Position numbers and translations under genes: made by a program
Assembly (NCBI GenBank): GCA_900764225.1
Contig: CAAFNG010000180.1
Coordinates: forward strand, 1 to 6,482
Length of the DNA stretch: 6,482 bases
From: Lachnospiraceae bacterium
GTDB taxonomy: Bacteria; Bacillota; Clostridia; Lachnospirales; Lachnospiraceae
Direction: 5' to 3'
Shown here: positions 1-5,534 of the stretch, piece by piece
How positions within the stretch are numbered: the stretch's first letter is position 1
Layout: every line of letters begins with the position of its first letter
The notes under the pieces: model-generated
The model's input: only the letters and a program-made list of their open reading frames with translations
Told to the model about the DNA's origin: nothing
Databases searched by the model: none

Positions 1-22
1 AATAGGTAAAGGAGTGGTTTTT

Positions 23-1240
23 ATGAGAACATTCGGGAAATCATCAAAGCTTGACAACGTACTGTATGACGTGCGAGGACCGGTTGTAGATGAGGCGGCC
101 AGAATGGAAGAGGACGGAATGGAGATCCTGAAGCTTAATATAGGTAATCCGTATCCTTTTGGATTTTCTGCACCGCAGGAAGTCATTCTTGATATGCTGA
201 GCAATGTACGTACGTCCCAGGGATATTCTGATTCCAAGGGTATTTTTTCCGCAAGGAAGGCGATCATGCAGTATGCACAGCTTCGCGGGATCCCGGGAGT
301 TACCATTAATGATATTTATACAGGAAATGGTGTCAGTGAGCTGATCAACCTTTGTATGCAGGCACTGCTTGATAACGGGGATGAGATCCTGATCCCGGCG
401 CCCGATTATCCGTTGTGGACAGCTACTGCAACACTGGCAGGCGGAAATGTAGTTCATTATATTTGTGATGAACAGTCTGACTGGTATCCGGATATTGAGG
501 ATATCAAGAGCAAGATCACACCAAGGACCAAGGCGATCGTTATCATTAACCCGAATAATCCTACAGGTGCAGTATATCCGAAGGAGATCCTGGAGCAGAT
601 CGCAGATATTGCAAGAGAACATGAACTGATCATCTTTTCTGATGAGATCTATGACCGTCTTGTTATGGATGGATATAAACATACATCTATTGCATCTCTT
701 GCACCGGATGTATTCTGTGTTACTTTTTCCGGACTGTCCAAGTCCCATATGATTGCGGGATTCCGTATCGGCTGGATGATCTTAAGTGGTGCAAAGAATA
801 AGGCAAAAGGTTATATTGAGGGAATCAACATGCTTTCTTCCATGCGTCTGTGTTCCAATGTTCCGGCACAGTCTATCGTACAGACTGCACTGGGTGGATA
901 TCAGAGCGTCAATGAATATATCCAGCCGGGCGGACGTGTGTATGAGCAGAGAGATTTTATTTATAAGGCTCTTAATGATATTCCGGGAATTTCAGCAGTG
1001 AAGCCACGTGCGGCATTCTATATCTTCCCGAAGATCGATACAGAAAAATTCAATATCTTCAATGATGAACAGTTTGCACTGGATTTCCTGCATGATAAAC
1101 AGGTTCTTATCGTTCCGGGAAAAGGATTCAACTGGCATCAGCCGGATCATTTCCGTATTGTATATCTGCCGGATATCCGCCAGCTGGATAAAGCCATGAA
1201 AAAGATGAAAGAGTTCTTTGCTACATATAAGCAGAGGTGA
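23..1240 (+). CDS. alaA: Alanine aminotransferase, AlaA type (class I/II PLP fold)
   Basis: A 405-residue PLP-dependent transaminase that should interconvert pyruvate plus glutamate with alanine plus 2-oxoglutarate in the cytoplasm. The sequence follows Escherichia coli AlaA (as I remember it, also 405 aa) nearly end to end, including the N-terminal SSKLDNVLYDVRGPV segment and SMRLCSNVPAQ. Visible fold-type I residues are Tyr129 in APDYPLW (ring stacking), Asn179 in NPNNPTG, Asp207 and Tyr210 in SDEIYD (cofactor nitrogen and O3'), the Schiff-base Lys240 in SGLSKS, Arg248 (cofactor phosphate) and Arg378 in DHFRIV (substrate carboxylate). None is missing. The ATG at 23 is chosen because AAAGGAG at 8-14 lies 8 nt upstream; the in-frame GTG at 14 overlaps that RBS. 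Its promoter lies outside the window, and no clear terminator follows the stop. Assignment as AlaA rather than another aminotransferase is strong from the overall match; the substrate is inferred. Confidence 0.93.
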   Translation: MRTFGKSSKLDNVLYDVRGPVVDEAARMEEDGMEILKLNIGNPYPFGFSAPQEVILDMLSNVRTSQGYSDSKGIFSARKAIMQYAQLRGIPGVTINDIYTGNGVSELINLCMQALLDNGDEILIPAPDYPLWTATATLAGGNVVHYICDEQSDWYPDIEDIKSKITPRTKAIVIINPNNPTGAVYPKEILEQIADIAREHELIIFSDEIYDRLVMDGYKHTSIASLAPDVFCVTFSGLSKSHMIAGFRIGWMILSGAKNKAKGYIEGINMLSSMRLCSNVPAQSIVQTALGGYQSVNEYIQPGGRVYEQRDFIYKALNDIPGISAVKPRAAFYIFPKIDTEKFNIFNDEQFALDFLHDKQVLIVPGKGFNWHQPDHFRIVYLPDIRQLDKAMKKMKEFFATYKQR

Positions 1241-1261
1241 TCATCAATAGAATTTTCATCA

Positions 1262-1290
1262 TAGACCAATAGCGAAAAAAATGTTATAAT
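1262..1290 (+). promoter_or_regulatory. Sigma-A-type promoter for the citrate synthase operon
   Basis: A perfect -10 box TATAAT (1285-1290) is preceded, after a 17-bp spacer, by TAGACC (1262-1267), which matches four of six bases of TTGACA. The start point would fall near 1297, giving a leader of about 160 nt before the citrate synthase start codon. The spacer contains an A-run. It lies just after alaA and points into the four-gene run. Prediction from sequence only. Confidence 0.6.
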
Positions 1291-1300
1291 CATTTATGAA

Positions 1301-1327
1301 ATATCCCGGCCGGTTATGCCGGGATAT
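1301..1327 (+). other. Perfect 10-bp stem-loop at the 5' end of the citrate synthase leader
   Basis: ATATCCCGGC (1301-1310) and GCCGGGATAT (1318-1327) form a perfect 10-bp stem around a 7-nt loop. No T-run follows on either strand, so it does not look like an intrinsic terminator. It begins about 4 nt after the predicted start point, a position where 5' stem-loops are known to protect bacterial transcripts from decay. A protein-binding operator is the alternative reading, since an inverted repeat just downstream of a promoter can also be an operator. Confidence 0.6.
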
Positions 1328-1344
1328 GTGGAATAAGACCAGAA

Positions 1345-1381
1345 ATGCTGCCATTCATGTCCATGGAGTGAACAGCAGCAT
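1345..1381 (+). other. Second hairpin in the citrate synthase leader
   Basis: ATGCTGC (1345-1351) pairs with GCAGCAT (1375-1381). After a 2x2 mismatch, TTCA (1354-1357) pairs with TGAA (1369-1372), and the palindrome TCCATGGA (1360-1367) sits in the apical part. There is no following T-run. It does not reach the citrate synthase RBS at 1446-1450, so direct occlusion of translation is not apparent. Its function is unknown; together with the first stem-loop it makes the leader mostly structured for its first ~85 nt. Confidence 0.4.
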
Positions 1382-1458
1382 AAGAATTGCTTGAGAGGGG
1401 AATGAGGAGGGACCGCTATCGAACAGCAATAAACAGAAAGCGAAAGGGGAATTTATTA

Positions 1459-2820
1459 ATGAGCAGATTTAACATGAAAGTGACACCTGAGATTGAGAAA
1501 CTGACCCAGATCTGTCTGGAGAATGATAAACTGGATTTATCCCTTTATGGTAAATATGATGTCAAACGAGGCCTGCGTGACCTTAATGGAAAGGGCGTTC
1601 TTGCGGGACTGACCCAGATCTCCAATGTACAGGCTACGAAGATCGTAGACGGAAAGGAAGTTCCCTGTGCGGGCAAGCTTTCCTACAGAGGATATGATAT
1701 CAAGGATCTGACCAGGGGATTTATCAATGACAGACGGTTCGGTTTCGAAGAAGTGACTTATCTGCTTCTTTTCGGCAAGCTGCCAAACCAGGAAGAACTG
1801 AATGAGTTTTCCGGTATTCTGGCCGATCAGAGGACATTGCCGAGAAATTTTGTGAGAGATGTCATTATGAAAGCACCGTCTAGGGATATTATGAATGCTT
1901 TGTCCAGAAGTGTCCTTACACTTTATTCTTATGATAAGGATCCGGACAATATCCAGCTTGATAATGTGCTTCGTCAGTGCATTAATCTTATCAGTGTTTT
2001 CCCGCTGTTATCTGTTTATGCTTATCAGGCCTACAACCATTATGAGAAGGGCAAAAGCCTTTATATCCATCAGCCTAAGAGAGAGCTTTCCACAGCAGAG
2101 AATATCCTGCGCCTTTTAAGACCGGATAAGAAGTATACGGCTCTGGAAGCGGAGATCCTTGATATTGCCCTGATCCTTCATATGGAGCATGGCGGTGGTA
2201 AAAACTCTACCTTTACCACTCACGTAGTTTCTTCCTCCGGAACAGATACGTATTCAGCGATCGCAGCAGCACTTGGTTCCCTGAAAGGACCGAAGCATGG
2301 TGGTGCCAATATCAAGGTAGTGAAGATGTTCAATGATATGCGAAAACATGTGCATGACTACAGTGATGAGGATGAGGTGCGTACATACCTCAGGAAGCTT
2401 TTGCACAAGGAAGCTTTTGACAAAAGGGGCCTTATCTATGGTATGGGACATGCGATCTATTCTGTTTCCGACCCACGTGCGGAAGTATTTAAAGGCTATG
2501 TAGAGCAGCTTGCCAGAGAGAAGGGCAGGATGAAGGATTATCAGCTGTATGAAGCAGTGGAGCGTCTTGCACCACAGGTTATCGCAGAAGAGCGCAAGAT
2601 CTACAAGGGTGTCAGTGCCAATGTGGACTTTTACAGCGGCTTTGTTTACAGCATGCTGGATCTGCCGCTGGAGCTGTATACGCCGATGTTTGCGATTGCA
2701 CGTATTGTCGGCTGGAGCGCCCACCGTATGGAGGAGCTGATCAATGTAGACAAGATCATCCGTCCGGCTTACAAGAATGTACTTCCGGAGGCAGAATACA
2801 TTCCTCTTGCAGATCGGTAA
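1459..2820 (+). CDS. gltA: Citrate synthase
   Basis: A 453-residue citrate synthase that condenses oxaloacetate with acetyl-CoA to citrate and CoA, the entry to the 2-oxoglutarate/glutamate branch. The active site can be read directly: His244 in HMEHGGG (oxaloacetate-binding), His280 in GPKHGGAN and His331 in GMGHAIYSVSDPR (the two catalytic histidines), Arg340 of the DPR motif (substrate carboxylate) and Asp390 in NVDFYSG (catalytic aspartate). It is somewhat longer than the ~427-residue E. coli enzyme, mainly at the N-terminus and between His280 and His331, which fits the clostridial type. The ATG at 1459 is preferred because GGGGA (1446-1450) lies 8 nt upstream and MSRFNMKV reads as a natural start. 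In-frame upstream TTG (1387) and ATG (1402) would add a very basic, family-atypical extension. First gene of the run with the patatin, YqeG and shikimate kinase genes; probably transcribed from the promoter at 1262-1290. Confidence 0.95.
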   Translation: MSRFNMKVTPEIEKLTQICLENDKLDLSLYGKYDVKRGLRDLNGKGVLAGLTQISNVQATKIVDGKEVPCAGKLSYRGYDIKDLTRGFINDRRFGFEEVTYLLLFGKLPNQEELNEFSGILADQRTLPRNFVRDVIMKAPSRDIMNALSRSVLTLYSYDKDPDNIQLDNVLRQCINLISVFPLLSVYAYQAYNHYEKGKSLYIHQPKRELSTAENILRLLRPDKKYTALEAEILDIALILHMEHGGGKNSTFTTHVVSSSGTDTYSAIAAALGSLKGPKHGGANIKVVKMFNDMRKHVHDYSDEDEVRTYLRKLLHKEAFDKRGLIYGMGHAIYSVSDPRAEVFKGYVEQLAREKGRMKDYQLYEAVERLAPQVIAEERKIYKGVSANVDFYSGFVYSMLDLPLELYTPMFAIARIVGWSAHRMEELINVDKIIRPAYKNVLPEAEYIPLADR

Positions 2821-2835
2821 GAAAGGTAAAAGACA

Positions 2836-3702
2836 ATGACAGAAAACAACGAGACAGCACTGGTACTGGAAGGCGGCGGAAACCGTGGTGTTTTTACTGC
2901 AGGAGTACTGGATTATCTTATGGAACAGAAGGTGAAGCTTCCATATGTAGTGGGAGTGTCTGCTGGTGCCTGTAATGCTATGGACTATGTTTCCGGTCAG
3001 ATCGGGCGGACCAGACGCTGCATGATCGTCGAGAATAAGGAATACCGTTATATCAGCCTTAAGAACGTGGTGGATAACCGAAGCCTGTTTGATATGGATA
3101 TGATCTTTGACAGGTATCCAAATGAGATCTTTCCGTTTGATTTTGAAGAGTATTTTCGTTCAGATATTGAATGTGAGATGGTCGTAACGAACTGTCTTAC
3201 CGGAGAGGCGGAATATCTTTCTGAGAATCAGGACAGAAAGCGGCTTATGGATATCTGCAGAGCATCCAGCAGTATTCCGGGAATGAGTCCGATGGTGATG
3301 ATAGACGGCAATCCATGCCTGGATGGCGGGTCAGCGGATTCCATACCATTGATCCATGCCATGAAAAAAGGACACCGTAAAAACGTGGTAATCCTCACCA
3401 GAAACCAGGGTTACCGCAAAAAGAAACCAGGAAAGAGCAAAGCGGTCTATGTGGCTGCTTTCAAGAAATATCCGAATCTTCTCAACACGTTGCTCAATCG
3501 CTACCAGGTTTATAATAAAACACTGGATCTGATCGAAAAATGGGAAAAGGAAGGTCATATCTTTGTGATCCGTCCGGAGATTGAGACGGTGTCCCGTACG
3601 GAACAGAATGTGGAAGCCCTGAAAGGCTTTTATAATCATGGCTATGAAGTAATGAAAGATCATCTGGGTGAGCTTTATGATTACCTGGAGAAAGAAAACT
3701 GA
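2836..3702 (+). CDS. Patatin-like phospholipase family protein (YjjU-like)
   Basis: A 288-residue patatin-fold protein, expected to be a serine lipid acyl hydrolase. It has the family's full catalytic set: the oxyanion-hole loop GGGNRG (13-18), the nucleophile elbow GVSAG with Ser42, and the dyad aspartate Asp163 in LDGG (162-165). The patatin domain covers about residues 8-175. The remaining C-terminal ~110 residues are charged and resemble the tail of E. coli YjjU-type bacterial patatins. No signal peptide or membrane segment is seen, so it should be cytoplasmic or peripherally membrane-associated. The start is set by GAAAGG (2821-2826), 9 nt upstream, in a gap of only 15 nt from the citrate synthase stop, so co-transcription is likely. 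The natural substrate of this subgroup is not established; activity is inferred from intact motifs only. Confidence 0.9.
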   Translation: MTENNETALVLEGGGNRGVFTAGVLDYLMEQKVKLPYVVGVSAGACNAMDYVSGQIGRTRRCMIVENKEYRYISLKNVVDNRSLFDMDMIFDRYPNEIFPFDFEEYFRSDIECEMVVTNCLTGEAEYLSENQDRKRLMDICRASSSIPGMSPMVMIDGNPCLDGGSADSIPLIHAMKKGHRKNVVILTRNQGYRKKKPGKSKAVYVAAFKKYPNLLNTLLNRYQVYNKTLDLIEKWEKEGHIFVIRPEIETVSRTEQNVEALKGFYNHGYEVMKDHLGELYDYLEKEN

Positions 3703-3712
3703 GGTGGAATAG

Positions 3713-4219
3713 ATGTTCAGAAGTTTTTTTCCGGATGAATATCTGGATTCTGCATATGTGATCGATTATGAGAAGCTTTACAGAGAAGGATACCGGGGGC
3801 TTCTTTTTGATATCGACAATACCATAGTACCCCATGGAGCACCAGCGGATGAGCGGGCGAAGGCATTATTTAAGAGACTCCGTGAGATAGGCTTTCATTA
3901 TTGCTTTGTATCCAATAATCAGAAGCCACGCGTGGAGTCGTTTGCCCGTGCTGTGGAGGGAGAATTTATAGAAAATGCCCATAAACCGGCTGTGAAGAAC
4001 TACAGAAAGGCCTGTCAGGTGATCGGAACAGATCTGGACAGAACGATTTTTGTAGGAGATCAGCTGTTTACGGATATTTATGGAGCGAAACGGGCCGGGA
4101 TCCGGACGATCCTTGTGAAACCGATTCATCCAAAAGAAGAGATCCAGATCGTGCTGAAGCGCTATCTGGAAAAAATAGTATTACATTTTTACCGAAAAGA
4201 GGAGGGGAAGAATTCATGA
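3713..4219 (+). CDS. yqeG: YqeG-family HAD phosphatase (HAD-IIIA)
   Basis: A 168-residue haloacid-dehalogenase-fold phosphatase of the YqeG type common in Firmicutes. All four HAD motifs are present: motif I DIDNT with nucleophile Asp33 and acid/base Asp35, motif II Ser67 in VSNN, motif III Lys91 in HKPA, and motif IV GDQLFTD with metal-binding Asp116 and Asp121. Little sequence lies between motifs I and II, so there is no large cap domain, which is typical of the subfamily. The N-terminal FFPDEYLDS and the C-terminal lysine-rich tail also fit YqeG. The RBS GAGGTGG (3701-3707) overlaps the patatin stop, and the gene ends within the shikimate kinase start codon (ATGA), so translational coupling on both sides is likely. 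The substrate is not evident from sequence; yeast and plant homologues act on phosphatidylglycerophosphate, which is a possibility but not shown here. Confidence 0.9.
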   Translation: MFRSFFPDEYLDSAYVIDYEKLYREGYRGLLFDIDNTIVPHGAPADERAKALFKRLREIGFHYCFVSNNQKPRVESFARAVEGEFIENAHKPAVKNYRKACQVIGTDLDRTIFVGDQLFTDIYGAKRAGIRTILVKPIHPKEEIQIVLKRYLEKIVLHFYRKEEGKNS

Positions 4220-4725
4220 ACCATATTGTAATTATCGGCTTTATGGGTTCAGGAAAGACACGAGTAGGAAAGCGGCTGGCGAAGGACCTAGGGCTTCCGT
4301 TTATTGACGTGGACAGACTGATCGTGAAAAAAATGAACATGTCGGTAAAGGAGGTATTTGAACGTTTCGGAGAACCATTTTACCGTGCACTTGAGACAAT
4401 GGCAGTGAAAGAGCTGTCTACAGACAGTGAGCGTAAGGTGATCTCCGTAAGTGCGGGACTGCCTCTTCAGGAGCAGAACCAGAAGTATCTCCAGAATATG
4501 GGAACCATCATCTATCTGAAAGGATCAGCGGCAACACTGATCAAACGACTGGAAGGAAGCAACAATCCAACACTGGAAGGTGCTGAAAACAAAGAGGACA
4601 AGATCAAGAAGCTGCTCAAGCAGAGAGATCCTGTTTATGAGAAGTTTGCAGACATCAAGGTGGTTACAGGAGTGAAGCCTTTTGATGAGCTTATTGCTGA
4701 AATTGAAGAAAAATTAGAGTCATAA
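4216..4725 (+). CDS. aroK: Shikimate kinase homologue with altered substrate and lid motifs
   Basis: A 169-residue P-loop kinase of shikimate kinase length and layout, expected to phosphorylate shikimate with ATP in the chorismate pathway. Seen: Walker A GFMGSGKT (8-15, Lys14), DVD with Asp33 (shikimate ring), EVFERFGE then Arg57 and Glu60 (the family's FR..E), and RDPVY with Arg137 near the C-terminus. Two usual hallmarks are changed. The GGG of the shikimate-binding strand-loop is Ser79-Ala80-Gly81, although the following LPL and Asn context is retained. The lid arginine of the RPLL motif is Asn117 (NNPTL). Either could lower or shift activity, so AroK function is likely but not certain. 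Translation is probably coupled to yqeG through the 4-nt ATGA overlap, with a strong purine-rich RBS around 4199-4207. Neighbourhood with yqeG and efp agrees with aro gene placement that I recall in related Firmicutes. It could alternatively be a diverged paralogue acting on another small molecule. Confidence 0.8.
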   Translation: MNHIVIIGFMGSGKTRVGKRLAKDLGLPFIDVDRLIVKKMNMSVKEVFERFGEPFYRALETMAVKELSTDSERKVISVSAGLPLQEQNQKYLQNMGTIIYLKGSAATLIKRLEGSNNPTLEGAENKEDKIKKLLKQRDPVYEKFADIKVVTGVKPFDELIAEIEEKLES

Positions 4726-4737
4726 GCAAAAAAACAG

Positions 4738-4766
4738 TTGAAAAATGACAAAAGGTATTATAGAAT
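4738..4766 (+). promoter_or_regulatory. Sigma-A-type promoter for efp
   Basis: TTGAAA (4738-4743) and TAGAAT (4761-4766) are separated by 17 bp, each one base from consensus-like form (TTGACA, TATAAT). They lie in the 86-bp gap between the shikimate kinase stop and efp. The start point would be near 4773, giving a leader of about 40 nt with AAGGAGG just before the ATG. No terminator is seen between the two genes, so efp may also receive read-through from the upstream operon. Confidence 0.65.
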
Positions 4767-4811
4767 AATTCATAGCGAAAAGAAGCGCATATATTTAAGG
4801 AGGAAATATTT

Positions 4812-5369
4812 ATGATTTCAGCAGGTGATTTCAAAAATGGTATCACACTTGAAATTGATGGAAACGTATGTCAGATCGTTGAATTCCAGCATGTAAAACC
4901 AGGAAAAGGCGCAGCCTTTGTAAGAACAAAATACAAAAACATCATCACAGGATCTGTAGTGGAGAAATCTTTCCGTCCTACAGAGAAGTTCCCGGCAGCA
5001 CGTATTGAGCGTGTAGATATGCAGTATCTGTATCAGGATGGTGGTTTATACTACTTCATGAACACAGAGACATATGACCAGGTTGGCCTTACAGAGGAGC
5101 AGGTTGGCGATTCTCTGAAATTCGTTAAGGATAACGAGATGGTTAAGGTTTGCTCTCATAACGGCGAGGTATTCGCTATCGAGCCACCTCTTTTTGTTGA
5201 GCTTGAGGTTATTGAGACAGAGCCAGGATTCGCTGGAAATACAGCACAGGGTGCTACCAAACCGGCAACTGTTGAGACAGGTGCACAGGTTCAGGTTCCG
5301 CTGTTCGTAAACCAGGGAGACAAGCTGAAGATCGATACAAGAACCGGAGAGTATCTCTCCAGGGTATAA
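4812..5369 (+). CDS. efp: Translation elongation factor P
   Basis: A full-length 185-residue EF-P, the ribosome-bound factor that relieves stalling at consecutive prolines. It shows the three-domain plan: an N-terminal KOW-like domain (~1-62) and two OB domains (~65-125 and ~130-185). The C-terminal family signature starts at Lys150 (KPATVETG...VPLFVNQGD). The peptidyl-tRNA-contacting loop at 29-35 reads KPGKGAA with Lys32 at the tip, the Bacillus subtilis type, where this lysine carries 5-aminopentanol; whether it is modified here cannot be told, and no modification enzyme is in the window. The start is certain: ATG at 4812 with AAGGAGG (4798-4804) 7 nt upstream. It has its own promoter at 4738-4766 and is closed by the terminator at 5405-5433, so it can be expressed as a single-gene unit. 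Nothing is truncated. Confidence 0.98.
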   Translation: MISAGDFKNGITLEIDGNVCQIVEFQHVKPGKGAAFVRTKYKNIITGSVVEKSFRPTEKFPAARIERVDMQYLYQDGGLYYFMNTETYDQVGLTEEQVGDSLKFVKDNEMVKVCSHNGEVFAIEPPLFVELEVIETEPGFAGNTAQGATKPATVETGAQVQVPLFVNQGDKLKIDTRTGEYLSRV

Positions 5370-5404
5370 TTGAATATCCACTAGAGATAAAACTAGGAAG
5401 AATG

Positions 5405-5433
5405 GGATCCACCATACAGGTGGGTCCTTTTTT
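5405..5433 (+). terminator. Intrinsic terminator after efp
   Basis: GGATCCACC (5405-5413) and GGTGGGTCC (5419-5427) form a 9-bp stem with one T-G wobble and a 5-nt loop, followed directly by six T residues (5428-5433). It sits 35 nt after the efp stop and should end transcription of efp and any read-through from the operon before it. Confidence 0.92.
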
Positions 5434-5474
5434 ATGCCAAAATCTCAAAAAAATCCATATCAGAGACATCTTTT

Positions 5475-5486
5475 TTCCATATGGAA
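5475..5486. promoter_or_regulatory. Candidate operator: 12-bp palindrome upstream of the GH95 gene
   Basis: TTCCATATGGAA is a perfect 12-bp palindrome overlapping where the -35 region of the GH95 promoter would lie. A partial copy, TCCATAT, occurs at 5454-5460, 22 bp upstream in register, about two helical turns, matching 5476-5482 of the palindrome. This arrangement suits a sugar-responsive regulator, but no regulator gene is present in the window and the match is unnamed. Confidence 0.4.
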
Positions 5487-5499
5487 TGTACAGGATCTG

Positions 5500-5508
5500 T
5501 GCTATCAT
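5500..5508 (+). promoter_or_regulatory. Extended -10 promoter for the GH95 gene
   Basis: TGC followed by TATCAT (5503-5508) is an extended -10 element. Upstream, the best -35 candidate at 16-bp spacing is ATGGAA (5481-5486), which is poor and falls inside the palindrome. A weak -35 overlapped by a possible operator suggests regulated rather than constitutive expression. The start point would be near 5515, giving a very short leader of about 20 nt. Confidence 0.45.
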
Positions 5509-5534
5509 AAAATAAAAAATGTTGGGGAGAAAAA

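Noticed and set aside
14..22. GTG start for alaA, three codons upstream of the chosen ATG
   Set aside because: The GTG overlaps the AAAGGAG ribosome binding site, and the ATG at 23 has ideal spacing and gives the same length as E. coli AlaA.
44..748. Long open frame on the minus strand inside alaA (and similar ones inside the citrate synthase, patatin, efp and GH95 genes)
   Set aside because: Their translations show no recognisable motifs and are Cys/Arg/Ile-rich in the way expected of antisense shadows. The + strand genes have full catalytic motifs.
1268..1278. Shared ATAGCGAAAA string near 1269 and near 4772, both beside promoters
   Set aside because: A single 10-base match within 6.5 kb is expected by chance, and the two copies sit at different positions relative to the -10 boxes (spacer versus start-point region).
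1301..1327. Hairpin considered as the terminator of alaA
   Set aside because: No T-run follows on either strand, and it lies downstream of a TATAAT promoter, so it belongs to the next transcript.
1402..1416. T-box-like sequence (GGAGGGACCGC resembling the conserved AGGGTGGNACCGCG)
   Set aside because: The key TGGN tRNA-acceptor bulge reads AGGG, no terminator/antiterminator pair follows, and the ~105 nt upstream lacks a recognisable specifier stem. Citrate synthase is also not a usual T-box target.
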